64,000 bases of DNA from Aptenodytes patagonicus (GCF_965638725.1 NC_134952.1:16674028-16738027); one strand, 5' to 3'. Positions 37,903-50,196 are shown, numbered from the stretch's first letter. Notes: generated by a model from the sequence alone, not told the origin. Program-made: numbers and translations.

Positions 37903-39117
37903 GTATCTCCTTCTATGACCAGGTGACCCGCCTAGTGGATGAGGGAAAGGCTGTGGATGTGGTCTACCTCAACTTCAGCAAGGCCTTTGACACCGTCTCC
38001 CACAGCATTCTCCTAGAGAAGCTGGCGGCTCACGGCTTAGACAGGTGGACTCTGCGCTGGGTCAAAAACTGGCTGGATGGCCGGGCCCAGAGAGTTGTGG
38101 TGAATGGAGTTCAATCCAGTTGGCGGCCGGTCATGAGCGGTGTTCCCCAGGGCTCAGTACTGGGGCCGGTCTTGTTTAATATCTTTATTGATGATCTGGA
38201 TGAGGGGATTGAGTGCACCCTCAGTAAGTTTGCAGGCGACACCAAGCTGGGCGGGAGTGTTGATCTGCTCGAGGGTAGGAAGGCTCTGCAGAGGGACCTG
38301 GACAGGCTGGATCGATGGGCCCAGGCCAACTGTATGAGGTTCAACAAGGCCAAGTGCCGGGTCCTGCACTTCGGCCACAACAACCCCATGCAGCGCTACA
38401 GGCTCGGGGAAGAGTGGCTGGAAAGCTGCCCAGCAGAGAAGGACCTGGGGGTGTTGGTCGACAGCCGGCTGAACATGAGCCGGCAGTGTGCCCAGGCGGC
38501 CAAGAAGGCCAATGGCATCCTGGCCTGTATCAGAAATAGTGTGGCCAGTAGGAGTAGGGAAGTGATCGTGCCCCTGTACTCGGCCCTGGTGAGGCCGCAC
38601 CTCGAATACTGTGTTCAGTTTTGGGCCCCTCACTACAAGAAGGACGTTGAGGTGCTGGAGCGTGTCCAGAGAAGGGCAATGAGGCTGGTGAGGGGTCTGG
38701 AGAACAAGTCTTCTGAGGAGCGGCTGAGGGAACTGGGACTGTTCAGCCTGGAGAAAAGGAGGCTGAGGGGAGACCTCATCGCTCTCTACAACTACCTGAA
38801 AGGAGGTTGTAGCGAGGTGGGTGTTGGTCTTTTCTCCGAAGTAACAAGTGATAGGACGAGAGGAAATGGCCTCAAGTTGCGGCAGGGGAGGTTTAGATTG
38901 GATGTAAGGAAAAATTTCTTTACTGAAAGAGTGGTGAAACATTGGAACAGGCTGCCCAGGGAAGTGGTGGAGTCCCCATTCCTGGAGGTATTTAAAAGAC
39001 GTGTAGATGAGGCGCTTAGGGACATGGTTTAGTGGGCATGGTGGTGTTGGGTTGACGGTTGGACTCGATGATCTTAGAGGTCTTTTCCAACCTCAATGAT
39101 TCTATGATTCTATGATT
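37903..39117 (+). mobile_element. 5'-truncated CR1 non-LTR retrotransposon
   Basis: The element is much richer in GC than its surroundings. It starts inside the reverse transcriptase coding region (TATGACCAGGTGACCCGCC) and ends with the CR1 3' end: GGACTCGATGATCTTAGAGG, then TCTTTTCCAACCTCAATGAT and TTCTATGATTCTATGATT. It lies in the same orientation as CPEB2. Severe 5' truncation and the octamer-type tail are normal for avian CR1. The intact reading frame indicates a fairly recent insertion. I saw no clear target-site duplication, as is usual for CR1. Confidence 0.95.
37923..39032 (+). pseudogene. CR1 ORF2 fragment: C-terminal part of reverse transcriptase, inactive
   Basis: An open frame of 369 codons, read from GTG because the element is truncated. 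It contains RT motifs in order: [18 protein letters not shown] near the start, [18 protein letters not shown] around residue 75, then [10 protein letters not shown] where active CR1 has [73 protein letters not shown] and [13 protein letters not shown]. The second active-site aspartate region reads FAGD, so one catalytic Asp is Gly. The endonuclease domain and the N-terminal part of the RT are missing. No ATG start exists, so this is not an expressed gene. The frame is otherwise undamaged. Confidence 0.93.
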
Positions 39118-42100
39118 AATTTTTTTTACAGGTTTAAGCCTTATTAGTATGCAACTTCAAGAATATAGAAACAGAAGGTTTTAACTATAAGGGAATGTCT
39201 TTGTTGTATATTCAGCACTCTTAATGTTGGAAGGTTCCAACATTATTGGACTTTGTTGTACTTCTTGCATGTGTTGCCTAACTTACATTTTCTAGAATGA
39301 AAGTGTAACTCTTGTACTTTCTCACTCATTTGAAATCTTTCAGAGTTTTTGGCTAATTAAGATAGCCAGCTTTATAGACTAAAAGATACAAAAAATATTT
39401 CTGTATGACTTATTCTTTGAACAAGTTCAGGAAGGCTGGAAGGAAGAAGTTTAATATCTCCTTTTTTGTTGTTGTAAATCAATTATTTGCCTATGACAGC
39501 ATTTCCCAAAGTGCTGTCTCCCCTGCAATTATTTATCTAAACATATGCACTAATTATGTAGATATATACATTAAATACATATATAAGAACTATATAGTTA
39601 AATCTATAATTAAATATATATAATGTGTATGTTTATAGAGACCACATGCTCTGTAAGCACATGTGCTCTGAAAGGTGTAAAACATTATGTACATGTTATT
39701 TTAATAAATACAGAAATATTTCTGATTGAATCTAATATCCTCAGAAAGAAGAATCTCATTGCTTACAATGTACTAAAAGTTTGATTCCGTGGAACTGTTT
39801 TCACAAGTAGTATCTGGCATTTGAAAGAAAGGGTTTATATGTATATGTAATGTGGAGAGATTAAAATACTGAAGTTTCATGAAGATAGGATACGTTTGCT
39901 TTAACATCATATTTTTAGTAACAGTAAGACTTTGTACTTACTGTTATTAAAACAACTTACCTATAATATAACCACTGTGGTCTTAAAGTCTGGCTAAAAA
40001 TAGGAAAAAATAACGAGTTTTGCAAAATCATACATTTTGATGTTAATGATCACATTTATTGCAGCAGTGCCTACAGATTGTCTAAGAATGGGATTGCATT
40101 TTTCTAGACACAAAGTGGCAGAAAATCCCTGCCGAAACTAGTTTGCAATCTAAATGGACAAGACAGATCAATATCAGGGAAGGGGGTTTGCCATACAAGT
40201 AAAGTAAATAATGTGACAACATCAAGTACAGTTATTTTCCCATTTTCACTGATTTCATTGTTTTGCTGAAGCAAAGAATACACAGGTAGCTTTGGTACAT
40301 CATTGTAATTTCCATAGATATAAAATACTGCAGCAACTACCCTTTTAAGTTGAATTGCATTGGGGGTTTTTTAGCATATTGATAATCCTTTTGTGTTTCT
40401 CCTTTAAAATTACTGTTGTCTATTTTTAAAAGCACAAAGAAAAACAGTTCAGGTGTTCTGTAACAAAATAACTTTATGCATATCATCTTGTCTTAACTGT
40501 GAAAATATAGGAAAATAGCTGAGCTGGTTTGGTGGGCAGAAAGGAGTAGAAGTAGAAATTACTAAGGCTTGTGCCAAAAGGTGGTTATTAATATGTATTT
40601 GTATATTATTCTTTGAGAGAGAACATTGCACTGCAGTCATTGCTATGGATGTGATGCATTGAATTTTCCCTGGTTACTCTAGTTTTATTTGTGGAAGAAA
40701 AAAAAAAAGGCGTACAGGGGGTTAGACGAGGGCTTAGTGACGCTACTGCTAATGCTATGTGGGAGTCACTTTGGCCAAGAGTCAGGAAAGATTCGTACAT
40801 GCTGCAACACTGACATAGAACTGCATGTCTTATAAGTGCTTGACTTGAGAGGAAAACAAGTCTGAAGTTCGGCATTAGTCTCACCGTGCAGCAGCAACTA
40901 ATGGGAGGACTAACCACACAGAAGAATATGTGATGTTTTGTGGATTCTATTTTGATGTGGGAAATACGAGTTTTAGGTGTTTCCACTTGGTTAGATACAC
41001 AAGTCTCTTTCAGAAAGTGGGCTTTTCTGTTTTGGCTTACTAGTAAAAAGTTGGAGGATCTGAAAAACTTTAAGCAAAAAGACTGTTCTCATCAATAGTA
41101 ATTCTTTCAGATGAAAGAAAATAAATTTGAAAGTGAGTTCAATGCAAGCTGGATAGAAATATGATGACTGTGTAACAAATCAACAGTTTTAAGGGAGAAA
41201 AAACAAGGAGAGAGATTTTCAGAATTCCATAAGCAATCCACTGAATCCTAGTAGGGATCAAGATAACAAAGAAAAAAAAAATACTATACTTGCTAAAAAT
41301 TTTGAAAAACCCCGAGCAAATGGGAGGTACCACGATATAAGTATTCAATAATACAAGAACAGAACAGTGAATGACATTCACGAATCATCGAGTTTGAGAC
41401 TGCATGTATTTCAATGTCCCGGCACCACAGTTGCTTTTTGGGAGAGATGTATGTATGGAGTCCTAGTAAAATCAAAACAGTAATGCCGAGACACAGTAAT
41501 CTTTGTTCATAAATGTTGCTATAACATCATGGTTTATAGTAATGTTTTCTATTTGGATATTTAACTACAATGCTGTAATGATTAATCTTTCTCAGATACC
41601 AAGTCGGTGAAACAGGAATTGAAAATACTTTGTGGAAACATAACTAAGAAATTACATGCAGCTTAATAGTTTTTGTATTAGTAATCTGTCTATTTTTAGT
41701 TTCCTAGCCTTCAGGCAGAGAAGCAATCAGGATGGTCTTCTGAACTGTAGCTATAAGCGTGATCTCTTTAAGAATCTTGCAAAACTCAAAAGTTAGGAAA
41801 ATCTTGGATTTACTTGCAGTCTGTCAGAAATTGTTGCTTTGCCTTTGTGCAGTGTTTTTGATACAATGCTATTTCTTGTGACTTGTGCCCTGATTTTGTT
41901 TGCTACCACAAGGAGTCTTTTGTTTCAAACAAAACCTTGCGGTTAATTTTCTGCTAGGTCTTTTCATGAAAAAGGAAGGTCACGGCTTATAGCATTTGTA
42001 TTGTCACTGCAAAGGACTGTACAAACTGTTCCATGGACCAGGATGTTTCTGCGATTCATTTAACGCTTGCTACATGCTTTTTAAAGTAATATTTTCCTTT

Positions 42101-42449
42101 TTACAATTTCAGTACCCTGTGTGTTATTTAGACACTTAGGTAAGATAGGAATCACATTTGTGAGGATGAATTACAAAGTTACCATAATTTATGCATCCGT
42201 AATTAACATGAAGTTAAGATCAAGTATAAAGACACATTCTTTACAGCTGGTGCTAACGTCAATTTAGTAATAAAATAGTATGGTATTTAAGTGAGACTTT
42301 AGTTTAATGCATTCTCATCTACAATTACCACTAGCAAGTACCGATGCAGATTTTTACTTACTGCTTACCCACATAGTTCTTTGTATCTTAAATATTTTAA
42401 TATGTGGGCATGATACAGTTATTTGACATTTTACAATTTGTCCTTTGTT

Positions 42450-42455
42450 TGCATG
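42450..42455 (+). promoter_or_regulatory. CPEB2: TGCATG (RBFOX-type) at microexon acceptor
   Basis: TGCATG ends three bases before the microexon and overlaps the TTTGCATGCAG acceptor. RBFOX proteins bind this word; bound upstream of or at the acceptor they usually repress. The same bases supply UGC motifs of the kind used by the neuronal microexon factor SRRM4. The regulatory role is inferred. Confidence 0.5.
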
Positions 42456-42458
42456 CAG

Positions 42459-42482
42459 CGAGGAGTTATGGGCGAAGACGAG
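42459..42482 (+). CDS. CPEB2: CPEB2 coding exon 5, 24-nt microexon (codons 615-622)
   Basis: A 24-nt exon between ATGCAG and GTAATT, phase 1 to phase 1. It inserts ARSYGRRR between exon 4 and the GRSSLF of exon 6. CPEB3 and CPEB4 have the same neuronal microexon. It builds the basic SYGRRRGRSS sequence with an RxxS/RRxS kinase-type site, and in CPEB4 the microexon affects condensate behaviour. The donor GTAATT is weak, fitting regulated inclusion. It is too short for ORF-based finding; I identified it from the family sequence and exact splice phase. Confidence 0.93.
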
Positions 42483-45400
42483 GTAATTCACTTCTGTTTG
42501 TTACAGTACAATTAATTCTGATTGAGCTGTTACTGATCATTACTATTAATTAATTCAGATTGTTGATTATAAATGCTTATCTGCATGTTGTCTTAGTTTG
42601 GGGAAGATGGAGGGTGTGAGGGAAGGAGGGGTGCAGTCTGGATTGTTATGATCATTAATCTCTTTTTAGAGTTTGAATTACAAATCCTTTAATCAGTTAA
42701 AACACGGTAGTTCTAATCATAATTTAGTTCATGCTAATGGCTACTGCTTGCAGTCGTTGCCCCCTTTAAAAGTATACAGTTTGCTAGTTGTTCTAACTCT
42801 TCTTTTGCTTCTGTAGAAGTGATAGTGTACAGAGTAGAAACTAAAAGCCTTTCATGAACTTAGCAAGAAATCTAGTAGACAACTCTTAGAAATAGTAAAC
42901 AGATTTTCGTCGTATAAGCCAATATATGCTCACTGACCTTGGAAAAGCTATAGTGATTTAACTATGTGAGGATGTGACCTGCGGTTGTTAGAAAGACCAT
43001 GTAAAGCGTGCAGCAAAAACATCAAGATCTTTGATAGCTTCCAGTATTCACAACATACACATAAGTTCATGTGTCTCTCTCTTGATCTCTGCATTGGTTC
43101 ATAACTGATTGCTTGGTAGCCCTAATGTCGAGTGGAATGATGATCTAGATCATGGTCAATGTATGTAACAGTACAATCGTGTTTCGACAGTTCCTGGCAG
43201 ATTCTGCTTTATTCTTTTCACTGTCGTAAACCAAAAAGAAGCAAGTTTAAAAGGGCTTATCCTTTTAGTTCACAGTCATCGGGAGAAATGTGAAAGCCTA
43301 GCAAATGACCTTTTCGCTCTCTTCATTTGAGAGACATTTAAAAGTGAAGAGGAGGGAGAAGAAAGAATTAGGAGTCATATAGAGCATGTTACTCTAAATG
43401 TGTTAATCCATTGTCCTCTATGTCATCTTAGCTCTCTGAGGAGTTACAGTGCTTTTGGCAAACCTTTACCCATATTAAACTAAAACTGATCTCTCTGGTA
43501 TCACTTCAGAACATGTTCTGATGGTTTAATTTATACTGGGAAGAGAGCCTTAGATTCTCGTTGTTCTTAGATTTTTAACATTGGTCTGTGGGTAAAAAAT
43601 AAATTATTCTGAGCATTATTCTTTGATTATTTTTTCCCCCCTATATACTTGTGTATATTGTAAGTCGGAATTGTCTAAGAAGTACTTTTAGAAAAACACA
43701 AAAACATAATTTTCATGGTCCAAAGAGACACCTTCCTTAAGTATAAATTGTGTGTTGTTTTTTAAAAAACAGAACAAAAACTCACACACACACACTTAAA
43801 TGCTTTTGTGGCAATATTCTAATGCCAACAAGTTTATTGTAATTGGCATGTTTTTAAGTCACTTAAGTTTCTTTTTTCCTGCAGTATAGAGACTTGCAGA
43901 GGTAAAGATCAAATCTATGTGCTTTTTATAAAGATAACCAGCTAAATTACAGTCATTTTAGGTTTAAGATGTTAAGAATAACTCTCATATATTAGTGAAA
44001 ATTCTTAAAATTTCCACTTTTGCCGTTTCCTGCAAGTTCCTCCAACTTGAGTCTTACTTCTTCCTTTCGCCACTTTTTCCTTTCTCTGTCACTATAACAG
44101 CTCCATCTTCTCCATCATTCATATCAGTAATTCAGAAATCCGTTGGTATATCCCCCTTTCTTGATTGTGTAACTAAATCTTGCCACTTCTTCGTATACAT
44201 CTTTAACATCTGATCATTCTTATTAGTCTTCATAACTGAAACTCATATCCACATTACTCAGCTGCTGCAGTCTTCGTAGCATGATCTTGCTCCTCTTATG
44301 TCTAAATAGATGATTTACAAGAAGAATCTGCCTGACTGCTTCCTCCAACTGTGTCAACTTTCTGTTTCTCCCTTGCTTCCTCACTTTTCTGCCCCATTGA
44401 GCACCAGCTACATGCTTCCACTTTTAAAGGCACTCTACCGATCTGTTATCTAGCAGTTGAATGCATGCTTATGATAGCGAGCAAGGATGCCGTCACTTCC
44501 TCCCCACTAGTCATATTCTCAAACACGCATATCACCATTCTTAATGGAAACTAGGAGCCTGCTACAGCTTTCTGCATTTGTTCTACTCCTCTCTATCGGA
44601 TACCTACTTAAGATGTAACTGTGAAATGCCACCATAAAGATATTGTAGTTACAGTTACTTGGTACAGTCCTGTGGTCCTGCTTTTAGTTTGTGATCCTCG
44701 TGACGTTTTATTATGTTTGGTTGTTTTCTATCGTCTTGTGTTTTCATTCGGTATTTTTGATGTACTATATTTTTATTATGGATTTAGATACCAAATCAGG
44801 GTCATTAGGCATTACCACAACATAGGTCATTGGTCATGATGTTTGCTGTCTGTTCTCCAGCCTTGTCTTTAAGCACTTGATTCTCAGGCGGTCTTCTGGA
44901 AGTGAATGGCTTTCATACTGCTTTCTCCCCTAGCTGATCAGCACAATGTCTGCAGGTGTTCCCACGGGGCCTTCCTGGTAGTTCCCCTGAGAGGGGATAA
45001 AAGTTACAGACTGCAGTATTGCTCACAGCTAAGGTACTGCAGACTCAGCTATCAGGGACCTACTGCTCCTGCATATGGATTTGCAGTGGGTGAATCTGGA
45101 AGAAGTTGGCTATTTGAGATGGAAAATTAACTTGCTTCCCAAAAGTGCACTAGGTTGTTTTTTGGTTTTGTTTGCTCACTTGTTTTTGGAAAGCAGTTGA
45201 GTTAATTAATAATTATTTAAAAAATGAGTGAGAGAGAAACAGGAAAATTACACTTCAGAAATGGTGATGTGGGGTATTTATTTTGCTTCACAAAAGTGTT
45301 TCTTTTGGGGCTTTTTGCAGTTAAAAGACTGACTTCTGAACTTGAAACTGTCATTAATCTTTATGTTGCTAACCTAAAGCAGTGAAAGTTTGAATAAACT

Positions 45401-46301
45401 AAGATGCATATCTGGCCTTCCGAGGCTTTTTGTTTTGGAGTTCTCTAAAATTTGTAAATATGAAATAGGGGGGAAATAAGTGGGACAGATTTACCGTGTT
45501 TTCACTCCCTCCTGTCACCTATACATCTGTTTTGATAGTTTGCATTTGCAAAGCCATCCTGTGAACTTCTCAGATTTTACACTTGCTTTTCCAGGGTAAC
45601 TCTAATCTTACTGCAGATTGCTATGTTTTAGGAACCACCACAAGGCTTCCCTCCAAAACTGTGGTAAATTTGAGAGCGAGAAGGATAAATCAGCACTGTG
45701 ATTCATTTTCAAGTGTTACATTTTGCACATTTATTAAAATTCTCTTTTGCTTTTTTAGAAATTAAATCTGTTCTTACATTATCAGCATCAGATACCTTTA
45801 AAAGAGAAGAGAAAACATACCTGTTTGAAACTTCTGTGTACATGATTTTTCTGTTTCCCTCTGTTCAATTAAAGTGTAAGATTTTTAGGCATGCAGTAGT
45901 CATTCAGGTGATGGAAGTTATCAGTTTAACTTGAAGCTGAACCAGAGGTAGACTAATGAAACTCACTTAAGCAGCCCTTAATATGATCTTTTCATAAATA
46001 AGACCCTTTATTTAAAAACAAATTACTACTTTCCTACTAGATGCAGTAGAGTAGCTGCAATATAATGTAGCATGAAGTATTATGCTTACAGTGATGTCAG
46101 CTTGCAATCTTCAATTTCATTTTTGAAGTTTAATACATTTTTCATTTTCTTAATTTTTCTTTAAACTAATGTGTACTCTTCTAATATCTTGGTATTTTCA
46201 TTTTTACTTTCCAGACTGCTATTCCCCCATTCCCTAAAATTACATGACCATGTACTGCCATAAAATTATTTTAATGTATATTATTATCTTTTCTTTTTAA
46301 G
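42483..46301 (+). other. CPEB2: CPEB2 intron 5
   Basis: A 3.8-kb intron. A TGCATG at 42582-42587 lies 100 nt after the microexon. A pyrimidine-rich stretch spans 44,030-44,560. A short CA repeat is at 43,783-43,795. No gene is seen. Confidence 0.8.
42582..42587 (+). promoter_or_regulatory. CPEB2: TGCATG (RBFOX-type) downstream of microexon
   Basis: A second perfect TGCATG lies 100 nt downstream of the microexon donor, the position from which RBFOX proteins usually promote inclusion. Chance occurrence of a six-base word is possible. Confidence 0.4.
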
Positions 46302-46472
46302 GCCGTTCTTCCCTCTTCCCAATAGATGATGGTTTGCTGGACGATGGTCATAGTGATCAAGTTGGAGTCTTGAATTCACCTACCTGCTATTCAGCTCATC
46401 AGAATGGAGAACGAATTGAGCGTTTTTCTCGGAAAGTGTTTGTTGGAGGTCTTCCACCAGACATTGATGAAG
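46302..46472 (+). CDS. CPEB2: CPEB2 coding exon 6: linker and start of RRM1 (codons 623-679)
   Basis: A 171-nt exon between TTTTAAG and GTGAGC, phase 1 to 1. It encodes (G)RSSLFPIDDGLLDDGHSDQ, then VGVLNSPTCYSAHQNGERIE, RFSRKVFVGGLPPDIDE. The HSDQVGVLNSPTCYSAHQ stretch is the CPEB2 version of this linker (CPEB4 differs), which supports the gene assignment. VFVGGL (about 668-673) is RNP2 of RRM1. Confidence 0.97.
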
Positions 46473-48091
46473 GTGAGCTGCCTGAAAACTAAGCAAACTA
46501 AGTTTGGAGGGAGAGAGAAAGAGAGATTTTGAAAAACCTAAATGAAGTAGTAGAAAAAATCCAACCAGCAAAATAATATTGTGGTGTTAAAGGGTACAAC
46601 TATATATATTTTTAATGAGAGTTGATGGATATGTTGAGCTTAATACCATTTGATGTCATCCATCTCTTTTGGTTTTGAAATGGTTCAATTGTCTCTGGTT
46701 CTGCACTTGCAGATTGTAGAGTTGTAGATGCCTGGAATTTGTGCCTCTGCTTACCTTGCATATTCCTTTCAAATACATCTTAGCCCTTCATAGTGTCCTC
46801 TATCTGTGCCTGCTTTATTCTCTATTCATAGAAAACTTCTATTAGTAATTGAATTTCAAATTCTATTTTACTATTACCTGAAGATCTCAGAAGTGGTTTA
46901 GAAAGGTTAATATTATTCCTGTTCATAAATAGAGAAACTAAGGCAGAGGAAGGTCAAGTGGCAGAGAACTCTGTGATGCATTGAACATAGAATGTACCGC
47001 AGAAGCTCAGATTGTTATGTGATGCAGTTGGAATTGCTTTGTACAATAGTACTGATTTGAAGTAATTGTGCTGTTTAATATTAGGTTTCTCCTGTGCAGG
47101 TAAATGTAAATTACATGCTAGTTTTGTAATGTAAACAGAAGTCCCTTTACAAGGTTCATTGTAATCCTAGAGTAACTTGCAAACCAAATAAGCTGACTGT
47201 GGTTAATTAACTTTCAGACATGGAAAGACCATATTTTGGTTTCATCTTCATTGTGATGCTCTCCTGCAATGTACTGAGATTTATTTTAATATACTTCAGC
47301 CTTTTTTGATGCACTTTAGCTTCTAATTCAAATGTGCACTGTTGCCTCTAATACAAATGCTAAACAAAGACACATGGAAATGTATTTTCTTTCTTTCCTG
47401 CCTGTTTATATGCTGATGGCAGGATGCGACTGAAAGAAATGGAGCATATTTGTGTTTGATGAGTTACTGCTCTTGTAGAGTTTAGAGTGGTTTAATTTTT
47501 ACCTTGTGGCCAAGGTTCTTCCAGTCAATGACAGGAAGGAGTGGCTGGGATAGAAAGACGTCACAAAGTTGTGCAGGGGGCATAGTAGATCTTGCAACAG
47601 GACTATTCATGGTTACGTTAGAAGCACCTCTAAATGGGCAGTTTTAAGTTTCTGTGCCTGATCTGCGCATGGTATCTCCTGGAAACTGCTAGCGTGCTCA
47701 TTGTGGTGGTACTTATTATATGAGTTTCTACCTACAAAGCTCTGAAATGTACATCACTAAACAGTAAATTTTTTCGATTGCATTCAAACCAGATTCTGAA
47801 TGTAAGGAAGTACCACACCAGTTTTCACCACTGCCTTTAGTTGCCCATATGCTTCTGTTATTAAGCAATAAAAAACAAACATAAGCTTAAAAACATCAGA
47901 AATACATTGCGTAAATATTAACACTTTGGAAGATGTGTCTGTTTAAGTTTTTTGTTCATGAAAGTTGGAAAATTTTTTCCTTTTTTCCATGAAATGTCAA
48001 CCTTTGCTAGAAACAAAGATCTTTGCTTGATAGTACTTTTTCATTGAGTTATGTCATTTATTTTAATTGCAACTATTATACCTGTTTCTAG
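46473..48091 (+). other. CPEB2: CPEB2 intron 6
   Basis: A 1.6-kb intron holding an antisense MIR-like remnant (46,880-46,995). Nothing else is recognised. Confidence 0.85.
46880..46995 (-). repeat. MIR-type SINE remnant, antisense
   Basis: TATTATTCCTGTTCATAAAT, AGAGAAACTAAGGCAGAGGA, AGGTCAAGTGGCAGAG match in order the reverse complement of the MIR consensus (TATTATCCCCATTTTACAGA, TGAGGAAACTGAGGCACAGA, then GTGGCAGAG). Confidence 0.7.
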
Positions 48092-48181
48092 ATGAAATTA
48101 CTGCTAGCTTCAGACGATTTGGGCCTTTGGTAGTAGACTGGCCTCACAAAGCAGAAAGCAAGTCCTATTTTCCACCAAAAG
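48092..48181 (+). CDS. CPEB2: CPEB2 coding exon 7: RRM1 middle (codons 680-709)
   Basis: A 90-nt exon between TTTCTAG and GTAAGA, phase 1 to 1. It encodes DEITASFRRFGPLVVDWPHK and AESKSYFPPK, the first helix and the CPEB-type loop of RRM1. The sequence is nearly invariant across CPEB2/3/4, so this part alone does not separate the paralogues. Confidence 0.97.
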
Positions 48182-48842
48182 GTAAGAGAGTTGGAAGGTT
48201 TTGACCTGTCGCTGAGTGCAAATCGTACTCTGGGAAACTGTCTCATCTTTTTCCAAAGGGTGTAATTTACAATCCCTGTGAACAGTTAATTCTACAGTTT
48301 CAGTGCAGGTTCAGGCATGGTTCCTTTACATACCAAGTCTAAAACCCGAGAGTGTTGTTTTAGTCTTGTGCCTGGTTCAGTGCTGGACTCCTGAAGGATC
48401 TTCCGTATTCTGATTTCCCATATATCAGATCAGCGTTATATAGTTGTATGTGTCATTAATCCTAAGTTCTGTATTTGCATTTCTATCCAGTTTCCAAAAC
48501 TGAAATTTGGTCAAATTTTTAAGACTAAATATTAGATAAAAATTTTCATAGGAAGTTACAGGCAGGATTCAGAAGGATGCATTTGGGTATCTGATCAAGA
48601 TAATCAATGTTATGTTTATTTCAGTTTTAGGATGTGAACTTCTATTGAAGCACTAATTATCTTTTTTGATAAATGATTAAATATTGATTTTTAACTATTT
48701 CTAGTGTTGCTATTAGACTAGATTTTTTAATATCACTTACAAAGTGTTGGAAAAGCCATTCTGTACATTAAATAATTAAATTATGTAGCATATCTCTGCA
48801 CATGTACAATCATGTATTGGCACATATAAAATAAACGCAAAA

Positions 48843-49438
48843 ATCTGATCCGGATATGAAAGCAATGCAGAGATTATTCATTTTGTAGAAAATGCAGCAA
48901 TTCATTCCTTCCCTGGAAGTGACAAATGTAGGTATAGTGCCTTTATAAACTGATTCTTCATTCATTTATCTGACCATCTATGCTGGGGAAAAGACAGGAT
49001 TATTATCCCAGACGGGTCCTCTAAAGAGTGGGAAATGGAATTGAAAGTATTTTGAATAGTATTTATGAACACTACATGGAAATTCTAAGACAAACAAAGA
49101 GACTTTGGCTTTTTTGATTGTCAGCCTGATACACAAAGCTACTGTCAAGTTAAATTTGATAATCCTGAGGAGTGCATCTCTCTTCATAAAGTACCAAGAG
49201 AAATTCTTGAGGAACTCTTTGAGGAAGATGCATCTCATAGAGACTGTGATGAATATATAGAGGAGGGAAGATGTAATATATTCTTACCTGAAAGGAATGG
49301 ATTCTGGCATTCATTTCCAAGGAGATAGTCCTGTCTCAGCATATGAACATCTTAAGGATGTATTTCCAGACTTCCTCATTTAATAAAGCTTTTTGATATA
49401 GTTGGAATATTTATAATTACCACAGTAAAAAAAAAAAA
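48843..49438 (+). pseudogene. possible processed retrocopy of an unidentified gene
   Basis: In one frame the translation is protein-like from about 48,849 to the TAG at 49,326. Segments include SGYESNAEIIHFVENAAIHS, LCWGKDRIIIPDGSSKEWEM and, open for 79 codons from 49,089, FGFFDCQPDTQSYCQVKFDN, PEECISLHKVPREILEELFE and IEEGRCNIFLPERNGFWHSF. In-frame stops at 48,846, 48,951, 49,053 and 49,086 show decay. The stop is followed by about 55 bases, AATAAA (49382-49387), and A12 (49427-49438) 40 bases later. That is the layout of a reverse-transcribed mRNA 3' end. I do not recognise the parent gene. The alternative is chance: an acidic open frame next to an A run. Confidence 0.5.
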
Positions 49439-50163
49439 CCAAACTGTATTGTAAGCAGAGCTTCTTAAAAGCAGACAGTACAAATAGAAGAACTGCAATC
49501 TGTTGATCTAATTAATTTGGGACACACTTGCAAACTAAGGGTTGATTTCCCATGATTAACTGATCCTTATTTGAAATTTAATAGCACTTACTGTTCTTCA
49601 ATCTTAAAACTTTATTCTCAGTTTACTACATTATTCAATATTGTTTTGTAATGTAGCCTAACACATTTGAAATACAGTGTAGGTTTCTCTTTGTAGATAC
49701 TCTGGAAATACAGCTTCCTATTAAGTGTGGAATATTACTGTGTTTATATCTGGGTTTTTTCAGTGCAATAGATATGGCCCATGATTATTTTGTAGAAGAA
49801 TTTCTTAAAAATTTGTCTTTCTTAAGTATTACATGTACGGACAGGAACCATGTATACATATATTTAATAAGATGTCTGAAACTGCTAAAGATAGGCTAAA
49901 TACTAAGAAAGCTTTGGGATTGATCAGTAATTAGCAATTTAGAAATATATACTATATTAGCCCAAGGAGGGTTTTTTTTTTTACTTTTAATCTCCAGTTT
50001 CTAATTTGTTACTCCACATGGAGTCAATTCAGTGTATATATTTTTGTTTGTTCAGTCTCATTAGAGATTTGACATAGTATTACTTTCCAAAGACATCTTA
50101 GAATTATCCAGTTCTGGACTGATTTACGTAATCGTCTTCTCTGTGGTGAAGACATACAGCCTG

Positions 50164-50164
<1 letters not shown>

Positions 50165-50193
<29 letters not shown>
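50165..50193. repeat. T29 homopolymer
   Basis: An uninterrupted run of 29 T. On the opposite strand it would be a poly(A) tail, but no AATAAA lies within the expected distance, so a retrocopy is not supported. Confidence 0.9.

Positions 50194-50196
<3 letters not shown>

Larger units (their letters stand above)
34288..42458 (+). other. CPEB2: CPEB2 intron 4
   Basis: An 8.2-kb intron with a degenerate duplicate of exon 4 at its start (34,391-34,550) and a young, sense-oriented CR1 LINE fragment (37,903-39,117). Words of the TTAGGCACCTA type at 36,000-36,060 and 37,378-37,425 may be ends of an old DNA transposon. Otherwise nothing is recognised. Confidence 0.8.

Noticed and set aside
38154-38942. 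262-codon open frame antisense to the CR1 ORF
   Set aside because: Shadow of the GC-rich CR1 coding strand; antisense has no meaningful motifs.
50165-50193. T29 as reversed poly(A) of a retrocopy
   Set aside because: No AATAAA in the expected position on the - strand and no coding-like sequence beside it.
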